This document shows positions 9,071 to 19,451 of a stretch of DNA of 64,000 nucleotides, piece after piece. The stretch spans positions 186,001 through 250,000 of the forward strand of contig NZ_JALJWF010000001.1 of the NCBI RefSeq assembly GCF_024168645.1, written 5' to 3'. The notes beneath the pieces were generated by a model. The model had not been told where the DNA came from, ran no database searches, and saw nothing but the letters and a program-made list of their open reading frames with translations. The position numbers and the translations under genes were made by a program. Each line of letters starts with the position of its first letter. The stretch's first letter is position 1. Source of the DNA: Pseudomonas sp. GGS8 (GTDB taxonomy: Bacteria; Pseudomonadota; Gammaproteobacteria; Pseudomonadales; Pseudomonadaceae).

Positions 9071-9773
9071 CGACCGCACTCAATACATACCCTTTGCCCC
9101 AAACCGTGCGCACTTCACGCTCGGTGTAACCGATGGCCTTGAGCTTGCGGCGAATCTGGCTGATGTGCATGTCGAGGCTGCGGTCATGGGGCGCATAACC
9201 GCGCTGCAATACCTGCTGATAAAGGAACGCCTTGCTCAACACTTCATCGCCGTTGCGGTTCAGCGTGTCCAGCAAGCGGTACTCGCTGCGGGTCAGGCCG
9301 GCCGCGTATTCGCCCCAAAAGACCTCGCCCAGTTCATCGTCGAAACGCAGGCTGTCCATCGCATGGGCGTTCGACGTCGGCCGACGGTCGAGCGCCACCC
9401 GCCGCAGGATCGCTTCGATGCGCACCCGCAACTCGGCCATGCTGAAAGGCTTGGGCAGGTAGTCGTCGGCCCCGAGGCGAAAGCCACTGATGCGATCCGC
9501 CTCGGCGCCCAGCGCCGACATCAGCACCACCGGCGTGGAATGGCTCTGGCGCAATTGGGTCAGCACCGCCAGGCCATCGAGCCCCGGCAGCAGAATATCC
9601 ATCAACACCACATCGAAGGCCTGCTGGCGCGCAATCGCCAGGCCTTCCTGCCCGTTCTGGCACCAGGTCATCTGAAAACCGCAGCGCCCCAGATGCTCAT
9701 GAACATAAGCACCGAGCACCGGATCGTCTTCGATAGAGAGGATGCGAGGGCGGCCAATAGAAATGGGATTCAT
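9057..9773 (-). CDS. OmpR-family two-component response regulator (PirR-like position)
   Basis: DNA-binding response regulator of 238 aa. The receiver domain has the acidic pocket LSIEDDPVLGAYV, the phospho-acceptor Asp in VVLMDILLPGLDGL, the Thr/Ser switch VVLMSALG and the Lys in YLPKPFSMAEL. The C-terminal winged helix ends with SLDMHISQIRRKLKAIG and VRTVWGKGYVLS. The gene overlaps the downstream kinase start by 14 bases and is divergent from gacS. In P. aeruginosa the gene at this place is pirR, tied to siderophore receptor control; whether that role holds here is unknown since the kinase lacks a sensor and no receptor gene is adjacent. Confidence 0.92.
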   Translation of the reverse strand: MNPISIGRPRILSIEDDPVLGAYVHEHLGRCGFQMTWCQNGQEGLAIARQQAFDVVLMDILLPGLDGLAVLTQLRQSHSTPVVLMSALGAEADRISGFRLGADDYLPKPFSMAELRVRIEAILRRVALDRRPTSNAHAMDSLRFDDELGEVFWGEYAAGLTRSEYRLLDTLNRNGDEVLSKAFLYQQVLQRGYAPHDRSLDMHISQIRRKLKAIGYTEREVRTVWGKGYVLSAVDEGG

Positions 9774-9988
9774 AAGTATCTGCGAATAATTCTCAATTGA
9801 CGATTATTCAAGATTGCCTCTTCAGGAGCAACTCAAGGTTTTCCTCCCTGAAGCAAAGCATTGAACTGACCGACGAATGACGACATTAACTTTACGAAGA
9901 TTGCCCGCATGCAAATCGCTACACTGCGCAGGTGGCGCATGCCGGACGCATGTGCAGGTCAATAAACAGCTGGATGCGGGAGAGATGC

Positions 9989-12738
9989 GTGCTCAAGAAA
10001 CTGGGAATTAAAGGCCGCGTGCTGTTACTGACCCTGTTGCCGACCACCCTGATGGCGTTGGTCCTGGGCGGCTATTTCACCTGGATGCAGCAATCGGACC
10101 TGCAAGCCCAACTCATGCAGCGCGGCGAAATGATCGCCGAACAGCTGGCGCCATTGGTGGCCCCGGCCATGGGTCACAAAGACAACGAACTGCTGGAGCG
10201 CATCGCCACCCAGTCCCTGGAACAGGCCGACGTGCGCGCGGTGACCTTCCTCGCCCCGACCGCACGCCGCTGGCCCATGCCGGCCCGACCATGCTCAATC
10301 AGGCGCCGCTGGGCGACGGTTCACAGCTGCTGCGCCGCAGTGGCAATGACGCCACGCGTTACCTGCTGCCGGTGTTCGGCAAACACCGCAACCTGGCCGG
10401 CGACCTGATCCCCGATGAAGCCGACCGCCTGCTGGGCTGGGTCGAACTCGAACTGTCCCACAGCGGCATGTTGCTGCGCGGTTACCGTAGCCTGTTCGCC
10501 AGCCTGCTGCTGATCGGCGGGGGCCTGGCCGGTGCGGCGCTATTGGCGTTGCGCATGGGCCGGACCATCAACCGGCCGCTGAGCCAGATCAAACAAGCCG
10601 TGGCGCTGCTCAAGGACGGTCACCTGGAAACCCGCCTGCCGCCCCTCGGCAGCCAGGAACTGGATGAACTGGCGTCCGGCATCAACCGCATGGCCGGGAC
10701 GCTACAGAACGCTCAGGAAGAATTGCAAAACAGCGTCGACCAAGCCACCGAAGACGTGCGTCAGAACCTGGAAACCATCGAAATCCAGAACATCGAGCTG
10801 GACCTGGCACGCAAGGAAGCCCTGGAGGCGAGCCGGATCAAGTCCGAGTTCCTGGCCAACATGAGCCATGAAATCCGCACGCCGCTCAACGGCATTCTCG
10901 GCTTTACGCATCTGCTGCAAAAAAGCGAACTGACGCCGCGCCAGCTCGATTATCTGGGCACCATCGAAAAGTCTGCCGACAGCCTGTTGGGGATCATCAA
11001 CGAAATTCTCGACTTCTCGAAAATCGAGGCCGGCAAACTGGTGCTCGACCATATTCCGTTCAACTTGCGCGACCTGCTGCAAGACACCTTGAACATCCTC
11101 GCCCCCGCCGCCCACGCCAAAGAGCTTGAGCTGGTGAGCCTGGTTTATCGCGATACGCCACTGTCGCTGGTGGGCGATCCGTTACGACTCAAGCAGATCC
11201 TCACCAACCTTGTGAGCAATGCGATCAAGTTCACCCGCGAAGGCACCATCGTCGCCCGGGCGATGCTTGAAGAAGAGCATGAAGACAGCGTGCAACTGCG
11301 TATCAGCATTCAGGACACCGGCATCGGTTTGTCGAATCAGGACGTGCGCGCCTTGTTCCAGGCCTTCAGCCAGGCCGATAACTCGTTGTCCCGACAACCC
11401 GGAGGCACCGGCCTCGGGCTGGTGATTTCCAAACGGTTGATCGAACAAATGGGCGGTGAGATCGGCGTCGACAGCACACCGGGCGAAGGCTCGGAATTCT
11501 GGATCAGCCTGAGCCTGCCCAAAACCCGCGACGACGCCGAAGACCTGCCCGGCCCACCGTTGCTCGGGCAGCGGGTGGCCGTCCTGGAAAACCATGAGCT
11601 GGCCCGTCAGGCATTGCAGCACCAACTGGAAGACTGCGGCCTGGTCGTCACGCCGTTCAATACCCTGGAAAGCCTGGCCAATGGCGTAACCGGTGCCCAC
11701 CAGACCGATCAGGCGATCGGCCTGGCGGTGCTCGGCATCACCAGCAACGACATGCCGCCGGAGCGCCTCAACCAGCATATCTGGGACCTTGAACACCTGG
11801 GCTGCAGGGTGTTGGTGCTGTGCCCGACCACTGAACTGACACTGTTCCACCTCTCGGTGCCCAACCCCCACAGCCAGCTTCAGTCCAAACCGGCCTGCAC
11901 CCGCAAATTGCGCCGGGCCCTGTCCGATCTGGTCAACCCGCGCCAGCAACGCAGCGACCCCGGCGAGCCGGTTTCCAGCCGCGCGCCGAAAGTCCTTTGC
12001 GTCGACGACAACCCGGCCAACCTGCTGCTGGTGCAAACCCTGCTCGAAGACATGGGCGCCAAGGTGCTCGCGGTGGAAAGCGGTTACGCCGCGGTCAAGG
12101 CCGTACAGAACGAGACTTTCGATCTGGTGCTGATGGACGTGCAAATGCCCGGCATGGATGGGCGCCAGAGCACCGAAGCCATTCGCCAATGGGAAAGCGA
12201 GCGGCATTGCACGCCACTGCCGGTCGTCGCCCTCACCGCCCATGCGATGGCCAACGAGAAACGCGCGCTGCTGCAAAGCGGCATGGATGACTACCTGACC
12301 AAACCCATCAGCGAACGGCAACTGGCGCAAGTCGTATTGAAATGGACGGGCCTGGCGCTGCGCAATCAGGGGCCGGAGCGCAACAGCGATAGCTACAGCG
12401 GTCATGAACTGCAGGTGCTCGATCACGAAGAAGGCCTGCGTCTGGCGGCCGGCAAGTCCGATCTGGCGGCGGACATGCTGGCAATGCTGCTGGCCTCCCT
12501 GGAAGCCGATCGCGAGGCCATTCGCGTGGCCCGAGAAGCCAGCGATCAAAATGCCCTGATCGAGCGGGTCCATCGCCTGCACGGCGCAACCCGTTATTGC
12601 GGCGTCCCGCAATTGCGCGCCGCCTGCCAGCGCAGCGAAACCCTGCTCAAGCAACAGGACCCAAAAGCCTCCGTCGCGCTGGAAGAACTCGAACGCGCCA
12701 TCAATCGTCTGGCAGCTCATGCGCGTATCAATGCCTGA
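9989..12738 (+). pseudogene. gacS: hybrid sensor kinase GacS, frameshifted
   Basis: Master sensor of the Gac/Rsm cascade controlling secondary metabolites, exoproducts and biofilm. The start is GTG at 9989 with GGGAGAG at 9978-9984 upstream; the protein begins VLKKLGIKGRVLLL with TM1. At 10254-10257 a run of four C replaces what must have been five (expected ...FLAPDRTPLAHAG...). The frame then shifts and stops at 10408 after about 139 residues. The rest is intact in the other frame: second TM and HAMP, the H box [16 protein letters not shown] (His about 294), N and G boxes, the receiver Asp in VLMDVQMPGMDG (about 717), and a C-terminal Hpt HRLHGATRYCG (about 862). Restoring one C gives 916 aa, the usual GacS size. 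Reinitiation at ATG 10291 could give an 815-aa protein without TM1. A sequence error is possible. Confidence 0.93.
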
Positions 12739-12801
12739 TGCAGCGCAATAACGCCGGGGCCTTTGAGGATTAAAGTAGGAGGAGACTTCCAGGAGGACAG
12801 C

Positions 12802-13791
12802 ATGCGCACGATTCTTTTCAGCAGCCAGACCTACGACCGCGACAGTTTTCTCTCCGCCGACCTGCCCGCCGGCATCGAACTGCATTTCCAGCCGGCACGA
12901 CTGAGCCTCGACACGGCGGCGCTGGCTGAGCATCACGAGGTGGTCTGCGCCTTCATCAACGATGACCTCAGCGCCCCGGTGCTTGAACGCCTGGCAGCAG
13001 GCGGCACACGCCTGATCGCCCTGCGCTCGGCCGGTTACAACCATGTCGACCTCGCGGCGGCGAAGCGCCTGGGACTGACGGTTGTGCGGGTCCCGACCTA
13101 CTCGCCCCACGCGGTGGCCGAACATGCGGTGGCGTTGATCCTGGCGCTCAACCGCCATCTGCACCGCGCCTACAACCGTACCCGCGAGGGCGATTTCAGC
13201 CTGCACGGGTTGACCGGTTTCGACCTGGTGAACAAGACCGTCGGCGTGGTCGGCACCGGGCAGATCGGTGCAACCTTCGCGAAGATCATGCACGGCTTCG
13301 GCTGCCAATTGCTGGCCTATGATCCCTATCCGAACCCACAGGTCGAAGCGCTCGGCGCGCGCTACCTGAGCTTGCCGCAACTGCTGGCCGAGTCGCAGAT
13401 CATCAGCCTGCATTGCCCGCTCAACGAGCAGAGCAAACACTTGATCAACCGCGAGTCACTGGCGCACATGCAGCCCGGCGCGATGTTGATCAACACCGGG
13501 CGTGGCGGTCTGGTGGACACGCCGGCACTGATCGATGCGTTGAAAGACGGTCAATTGGGGTATCTGGGGCTGGATGTCTATGAAGAGGAGGCGCAGTTGT
13601 TCTTCGAGGATCGCTCCGACCTGCCACTGCAAGACGATGTGCTGGCGCGCCTGCTGACCTTTCCGAACGTGATCGTCACCGCGCACCAAGCCTTCCTGAC
13701 CCGCGAAGCCCTGGGTGCGATTGCCGCGACCACATTGCAGAACATCGCGGCCTGGGCGGCCGGTTCGCCGCACAATCAGGTCGAGCGCTGA
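12802..13791 (+). CDS. ldhA: 2-hydroxyacid dehydrogenase, fermentative D-lactate dehydrogenase type
   Basis: NAD-dependent D-2-hydroxyacid dehydrogenase interconverting pyruvate and D-lactate. The 329-aa protein has the Rossmann motif VGVVGTGQIGATFAKIMHGFG, the substrate Arg in ALRSAGYNHVDL, the dehydrogenase signature LLAESQIISLHCPLNEQSKHLINRE, MLINTGRGGLVDT, and the catalytic His in VTAHQAFLTREA. The start at 12802 has AGGAGG 6 bp upstream. It sits 63 bp after gacS in the same order as P. aeruginosa PA0928-PA0927. The leader carries several GGA motifs, see findings. Confidence 0.95.
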   Translation: MRTILFSSQTYDRDSFLSADLPAGIELHFQPARLSLDTAALAEHHEVVCAFINDDLSAPVLERLAAGGTRLIALRSAGYNHVDLAAAKRLGLTVVRVPTYSPHAVAEHAVALILALNRHLHRAYNRTREGDFSLHGLTGFDLVNKTVGVVGTGQIGATFAKIMHGFGCQLLAYDPYPNPQVEALGARYLSLPQLLAESQIISLHCPLNEQSKHLINRESLAHMQPGAMLINTGRGGLVDTPALIDALKDGQLGYLGLDVYEEEAQLFFEDRSDLPLQDDVLARLLTFPNVIVTAHQAFLTREALGAIAATTLQNIAAWAAGSPHNQVER

Positions 13792-13796
13792 GCGGC

Positions 13797-14186
13797 TCAG
13801 GTCTTGGACAAAATGATCATCAGCCCCAGCCAGCCGAAGCCTATCAAGCGCTGCTGAAGGGAATGGCCGCGACGCAGCAGGAACCAGACAAAAAACGGCG
13901 GCATAAGGAAAATCATCAGTTTCAGCCAGAGTTCCACCGGACGAGGCCCATTGAGCACCGGTGCCGGGACCTCGACTTCGGTTTTTCGTTTACGCCCGAA
14001 CGCAGCCGGGGTCACCCGAGGCACATTCTCATTGCTCGGTAAACGCCCGAAAGAAAGCGGTGTTTCTACAGGCGCTGCCATCGAAGTGGCCGCTTGCACC
14101 GCTGCCGCAGGCGCACCGCAATGAATGCAAGCAGGCGCCGTGGAACTGATGCGTTGCTTGCACTCGTAACATTCGATCAACGCCAT
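13797..14186 (-). CDS. zinc-ribbon membrane protein, function unknown
   Basis: A 129-aa protein. Residues 1-25 form a zinc ribbon with two CxxC knuckles (CYECKQRISSTAPACIHCG); residues 30-85 are a low-complexity Ala/Pro/Val linker with a basic patch (GRKRKTEVEV); residues about 86-125 hold one or two hydrophobic spans (LWLKLMIFLMPPFFVWFLL and a second weaker one). A cytoplasmic zinc ribbon tethered to the inner membrane is the natural reading. It is convergent with ldhA, with 5 bp between the stops. I do not know a function. Confidence 0.8.
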   Translation of the reverse strand: MALIECYECKQRISSTAPACIHCGAPAAAVQAATSMAAPVETPLSFGRLPSNENVPRVTPAAFGRKRKTEVEVPAPVLNGPRPVELWLKLMIFLMPPFFVWFLLRRGHSLQQRLIGFGWLGLMIILSKT

Positions 14187-14320
14187 TTCTGTTCCTTAGA
14201 GATGCAAAAGTGGCAGTGTGCCACGAGTGGGCAGCTCATTTGAACCAGATCGAAGGTCACATGCCCGCGCCATGCTGCGTTCATGCCCGTGCTAGCATAT
14301 CGCGCATATTTGGAGGACCC

Positions 14321-14755
14321 ATGGTCGAACACGATTTCCGCTACAGCCTGATGAACCCGCAACACACCCTCACTGAATGCCGCGCCCTGGTGCCGGGGCG
14401 TTATCAAGTCACCGGCAACGGCGGCTCGATTCGCAATAACGACGTGCTGGTAGTGACCCTCAAAGGCAGCAAGGACCTGTCCATGCGCCTGACCGTCGAA
14501 ACGGTTCGCCACCTGATCAACCCGCCCGGCCAATGGGTCGCGGTGGCCAGTGGTCCGGTGTTCGGCGAACTGGCGATCCACACCTGGAAAGTCAACTGCG
14601 ACAGCTGCGCCAAAGAGCTGAGCTTCGAGTTCGCGGTCGACGCCACGCTGGGCAACAAGGCTGAAAAACCGGCCGCCACCGCACGGATTGCCGAGTTGGG
14701 CTGGACCACCGTTGGCGAAAAGCACCTGTGCCCGAAATGCCAGGAGCCCGCGTAA
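14321..14755 (+). CDS. hypothetical cytoplasmic protein with C-terminal zinc knuckles, 144 aa
   Basis: The start MVEHDFRYSLMNP at 14321 has TGGAGGA 5 bp upstream; the frame extends back to 14210, but without conservation-like features. The protein has a beta-rich middle (NNDVLVVTLKGSKDLSMRLTVETVRHLI), a Cys pair CDSC about two thirds along and a second CPKC near the C-terminus, which together could bind zinc. The family is not recognised. The stop overlaps the start of the next gene (TAATG), so the two are probably translated together. Confidence 0.8.
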   Translation: MVEHDFRYSLMNPQHTLTECRALVPGRYQVTGNGGSIRNNDVLVVTLKGSKDLSMRLTVETVRHLINPPGQWVAVASGPVFGELAIHTWKVNCDSCAKELSFEFAVDATLGNKAEKPAATARIAELGWTTVGEKHLCPKCQEPA

Positions 14756-15159
14756 TGAAACGCCTCGCTCTGTCCGCAATGGTGGGTGCCAGCCTGCTGG
14801 GCTGCGCTGCCGAGCCGGTACAACTTGAACAAAATCGCAGCTACATTCTGGAATGGATCGGCGAACGTCCTCTGATGGATTACAGCCACCTGACCATCAC
14901 CCTTGGTGAAGACGGTCGGGCCTACGGTAACGGCGGCTGCAACCATTGGTTCGCGCCGTACACGCTCGAAGGCGAGAAGCTGAGCTTCGGCAAGATCGGC
15001 AGCACCCGCAAGCTGTGTGCGCCGGCAGTCATGGAGCAGGAACAGCGCTTCTTGCAGGCGCTGGAAGGCGTGCAGCGCTGGGACGTATCGCCGATCGAGC
15101 AGATGCGTTTCTGGCCGGCCGAAGGCAAGCCGTTGCGCTGGTGGCTTGAAGAGGGTTGA
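14755..15159 (+). CDS. META/HslJ-type lipoprotein
   Basis: A 134-aa protein with a lipoprotein signal (MKRLALSAMVGASLLGCAAEP, lipobox LLGC) followed by a META/HslJ-like domain: GNGGCNHWFAPYTLEGEKLSFGKIGSTRKLC is typical of that fold, and family members are linked to heat shock and membrane stress. It probably sits in the envelope as a lipoprotein. It overlaps the upstream gene by one base. Confidence 0.85.
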   Translation: MKRLALSAMVGASLLGCAAEPVQLEQNRSYILEWIGERPLMDYSHLTITLGEDGRAYGNGGCNHWFAPYTLEGEKLSFGKIGSTRKLCAPAVMEQEQRFLQALEGVQRWDVSPIEQMRFWPAEGKPLRWWLEEG

Positions 15160-15183
15160 TTCCCTCGGTCGTAGCCAAGTGAC

Positions 15184-15249
15184 TTGTGGCGAGGGGGCGG
15201 TGCGGCGTTCCGACAAGCCCCCTCGCCACAAAAGTGCCCTCGCCACAGG
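15184..15249. repeat. REP palindrome, TGTGGCGAGGGGGC family
   Basis: TTGTGGCGAGGGGG...CCCCCTCGCCACAA is an inverted repeat, followed by a further CCCTCGCCACAG half copy. It lies between convergent genes. Confidence 0.85.
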
Positions 15250-15260
15250 TAGGCGCTCGA

Positions 15261-15728
15261 TCAGTTGACCGCCTGCAACGCCTGAAGCTTCGCCATCACC
15301 CCCGCCGCCGTCTGCTCGCCCATCAACTGTTCCCGCACCTTGCCCTTGTTGTCGATGATGTAAGTCACCGGCAGCGCTTCACTGCGCGGCAATTCGAAAA
15401 GGTCGGCCGGGTCCTGGGCCAATACAGTGAACTTGATCCCCAGTTTCTCGCTGGCGCTTTTCAGCTCTTCGCCCTGCACATTGTCGAAGTTGACCCCGAA
15501 CACACCGATCTTCTTGCCCTGGAGCTGCTCGGCCAACACATTCAGCTGTGGGATTTCGGTCCGGCACGGGCTGCACCATTCGGCCCAGTAATTGAGCACC
15601 AGCCATTGTTTGTCCAGACGTTCGGCGGCGACCTTGTGACCATTCTGGTCGATGCCATAGTCGTTGCCACAGCCCCCCAGCAATAACGCCCCCATGATCG
15701 CCAATACCGCTGCCAGTCGCCTTGTCAT
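15261..15728 (-). CDS. TlpA/ResA-like thioredoxin-fold lipoprotein
   Basis: A 155-aa periplasm-facing thiol-disulfide protein: lipoprotein signal with lipobox LLGGC, then a thioredoxin fold with the active site WAEWCSPCRTEIP, the cis-Pro region ALPVTYIIDNKGK, and a TlpA-like insertion (GVFGVNFDNVQGEELKSA). It is likely a reductant for periplasmic cysteines. It is divergent from arsC, the same arrangement as PA0953/PA0950 in P. aeruginosa. Confidence 0.9.
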   Translation of the reverse strand: MTRRLAAVLAIMGALLLGGCGNDYGIDQNGHKVAAERLDKQWLVLNYWAEWCSPCRTEIPQLNVLAEQLQGKKIGVFGVNFDNVQGEELKSASEKLGIKFTVLAQDPADLFELPRSEALPVTYIIDNKGKVREQLMGEQTAAGVMAKLQALQAVN

Positions 15729-15842
15729 GTCTCAATCCTTGTCAAAAATAGAATGCACCTGCGACCCATCGCCTCCCAAGGTTCTGGATTACGCGTCGCA
15801 CAGTTAGAATAGCCGCCACTTTACGCAAGAAGCGACCCGCAC

Positions 15843-17216
<1,374 letters not shown>

Positions 17217-17226
17217 TAGCCCCACA

Positions 17227-17333
17227 GTGATCGTTCCCACGCTCCGCGTGGGAATGCTGCCCGGGACGCTCCGCGTCCCTGTGACGCGGAGCGTCACTTT
17301 ATGCATTCCCACGCGGAGCTTGGGAACGATCAT
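17227..17333. repeat. long inverted repeat, GATCGTTCCCACGCTCCGCG family
   Basis: GATCGTTCCCACGCTCCGCG at the left is matched by an inverted copy ending GGGAACGATC, with a second nested inverted pair (GGGACGCTCCGCGTCC and GACGCGGAGCGTC). This family differs from the other REP elements in the window. It lies between convergent genes. Confidence 0.88.
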
Positions 17334-17338
17334 CTTCG

Positions 17339-18013
17339 TCAGTGATTGACGGTATACGCCAGCATCATCGATAGCTGGCTCATCGGCCGTCCACCGCTCT
17401 CTTCGTGCCACTGGTTGAACGCATTCTGCACCGTGGCCAGGTCGCGCAAACTGCTCGGCACTTTGTCGATGATCTGCTGTGCATTCAACGCCGCCACCAC
17501 GTCGTAGCTCGGCACGAAGGTGTCCTTGCCGACCATCCGCAAGAATCGCGGTGCCGATAACCCGCCCAACTGATGGCCGTGTTTTTTCAGGTAGGTCCAC
17601 AAGCCGACGATATCAGTCACCGGCCAGTCGGCGAGCAACGCGCCGAAACTGCCTTTCTCATGGGCCACGTCCAGAATGAACTGCGCATTGCGCGGCACGC
17701 TCTTGAGCTTGCCCAGGTGGCGGATGATTCGCGCATCCTGCATCAAACGCTCCAGATGTTCGGCGCTCATCAGCACGACTTTTTCCGGGTCGAACTTGAA
17801 GAACACTTCTTCGAACGCCGGCCACTTGGCATCCACCAGACTGTGCTTGAGCCCGGCACGGAATACCCGCAACGCCATGGTCGAGAGGTAGCGGTCGTCG
17901 CTGATCTTGCGCAATTGCGCCGGGGTCTTGGGAACCGGCAGATGGGCTTCCAGTTCAGCCGCCGAACCGAAGCGGTTCAGACAGTATTCGTGCAGCCACT
18001 TGTAATCGCGCAT
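17339..18013 (-). CDS. DNA-3-methyladenine glycosylase I-like (Tag family) protein
   Basis: A 224-aa helix-hairpin-helix glycosylase-like protein: LSTMALRVFRAGLKHSLVDAKWPAFEEVF is the Tag-type signature segment, followed by LGKLKSVPRNAQFILDVAHEKGSFGALLADWPVTDIVGLWTYLKKHG and GPRFLRMVGKDTF-like SAPRFLRMVGKDTFVPS. It is divergent enough from E. coli Tag (which has a bound zinc) that the substrate is uncertain; base excision of alkylated DNA is the family role. The start at 18013 is preceded by CAGGAGAGGG. Confidence 0.85.
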   Translation of the reverse strand: MRDYKWLHEYCLNRFGSAAELEAHLPVPKTPAQLRKISDDRYLSTMALRVFRAGLKHSLVDAKWPAFEEVFFKFDPEKVVLMSAEHLERLMQDARIIRHLGKLKSVPRNAQFILDVAHEKGSFGALLADWPVTDIVGLWTYLKKHGHQLGGLSAPRFLRMVGKDTFVPSYDVVAALNAQQIIDKVPSSLRDLATVQNAFNQWHEESGGRPMSQLSMMLAYTVNH

Positions 18014-18037
18014 GCCCTCTCCTGAGGATGAAAATGA

Positions 18038-18212
18038 CCTGTGGGAGCGACCTGTGGCGAGGGGGCTTGTCGGACCGCCGCACCGCCCCGTTTGAGTGCG
18101 TAGCACTCACAAAATCTTTGGTGCATCAGCGATTTTGGGGCCGCTTCGCAGCCCAACGGGGCGATGCGGCGTTCCGACAAGCCCCCTCACCACAGGCTCG
18201 CTCCCACACAAT
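18038..18212. repeat. nested composite REP element
   Basis: Outer arms TGTGGGAGCGA / TCGCTCCCACA belong to one REP family, inner arms TGTGGCGAGGGGGCTTGTCGG / inverted copy to another, around a central GC-rich palindromic segment (GAGTGCGTAGCACTC). The same composite recurs at 42059-42212. Confidence 0.85.
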
Positions 18213-18217
18213 TTGTG

Positions 18218-19042
18218 TCAGAGATTGACCACGTTGACGAAGCGCGAAGCCGCGGTTTCATCGATCTTGAGGTTGGTGAAATCGAACAGGTTGCGGTCCG
18301 CCAGTTGCGACGGGATCACGTTCTGCAGGCTGCGGAAAATGCTCTCGGTGCGGCCCGGGGTCTTGCGTTCCCACTCCTGCAGCATCTCTTTAACCACCTG
18401 GCGTTGCAGATTTTCCTGGGAACCGCAGAGGTTGCACGGGATGATCGGGAATTGCTTGAGGTCCGAGTAGGCCTGGATGTCTTTTTCGTTGCAGTAGGCC
18501 AGCGGGCGGATCACCACGTTGCGCCCGTCGTCGGCCCGCAGCTTTGGCGGCATGGCCTTGAGCGAACCATTGAAGAACATGTTCAGGAAGAACGTCTCGA
18601 CAATGTCGTCACGGTGATGACCAAGGGCCATTTTGGTCGCGCCGATTTCATCGGCAAAGGTGTAGAGCGTGCCACGACGCAGGCGCGAGCACAGCGAGCA
18701 AGTGGTCTTGCCTTCCGGGATCAGCTCCTTGACCACCGAGTAAGTGTCTTTCTCGACGATGTGGTACTCGATGCCCAGTTCTTTGAGGTAGGCCGGCAGC
18801 ACGTGCTCGGGAAAGCCTGGCTGCTTCTGGTCCATGTTCACGGCGACGATCTCGAACTTGATCGGGGCGACTTTCTGCAAATGCATCAACACATCGAGCA
18901 TGGTGTAGCTGTCCTTGCCACCGGACAGGCAGACCATGACCTTGTCGCCGTCTTCAATCATGTTGAAATCGGCAACAGCCTCACCGGCCTGGCGGCGAAG
19001 GCGCTTTTGCAGTTTGTTCTGGTTGACCGTAAGAGTGCCCAT
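18218..19042 (-). CDS. ttcA: tRNA 2-thiocytidine(32) synthetase TtcA
   Basis: ATP-dependent, Fe-S-containing tRNA thiolase that makes s2C32. The 274-aa protein has the PP-loop [13 protein letters not shown], the cluster cysteines [10 protein letters not shown] and, later, [13 protein letters not shown], and the ATPase-linked segment [20 protein letters not shown]. The start at 19042 ([18 protein letters not shown]) matches the family. REP elements lie on both sides. Confidence 0.97.
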   Translation of the reverse strand: MGTLTVNQNKLQKRLRRQAGEAVADFNMIEDGDKVMVCLSGGKDSYTMLDVLMHLQKVAPIKFEIVAVNMDQKQPGFPEHVLPAYLKELGIEYHIVEKDTYSVVKELIPEGKTTCSLCSRLRRGTLYTFADEIGATKMALGHHRDDIVETFFLNMFFNGSLKAMPPKLRADDGRNVVIRPLAYCNEKDIQAYSDLKQFPIIPCNLCGSQENLQRQVVKEMLQEWERKTPGRTESIFRSLQNVIPSQLADRNLFDFTNLKIDETAASRFVNVVNL

Positions 19043-19096
19043 GACGCGAAATCCGTGAGGTGTGACGAAGGGCCGGCATTTTACGCAAAAACCCGT

Positions 19097-19249
19097 CACT
19101 TGTGGCGAGGGGGCTTGTCGGAACGCCGCATCGCCCCGTTCGGCTGCGCAGCCGTCGTAAATCTAACACTGCGGTATCTTCCGGAAAATATGGTCGACCG
19201 ATTTGGGGCCACTTCGTGACCCAACGGGGGCAAGCCCCCTCGCCACAGA
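19097..19249. repeat. REP pair, TGTGGCGAGGGGGCTTG family
   Basis: TTGTGGCGAGGGGGCTTGTCGG on the left is matched by inverted GCAAGCCCCCTCGCCACAG on the right, about 110 bp apart with GCCGCATCGCCCCGTT inside. Confidence 0.85.
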
Positions 19250-19451
19250 GTTCAACAGGCACAGACCCATCGGCGATTACCCATCACATTTACAGCGCGA
19301 TTCGCTCTAAAGCCCTCGCACTATTGCAAGTAACTCCTTTCTATACTGCGACATAAGGTCGCATACGTATTCAGACCTGTTCTTACCTGGCCACTTTGGC
19401 CCGTAAGCGCTCCGCTGGGGGGCGATGGCAACAACAAGAGGAGTGACTGGC

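Noticed and set aside
11182..13440. 752-codon minus-strand frame across gacS and ldhA
   Set aside because: Shadow of two recognised plus-strand genes; no family resemblance or ribosome binding site.
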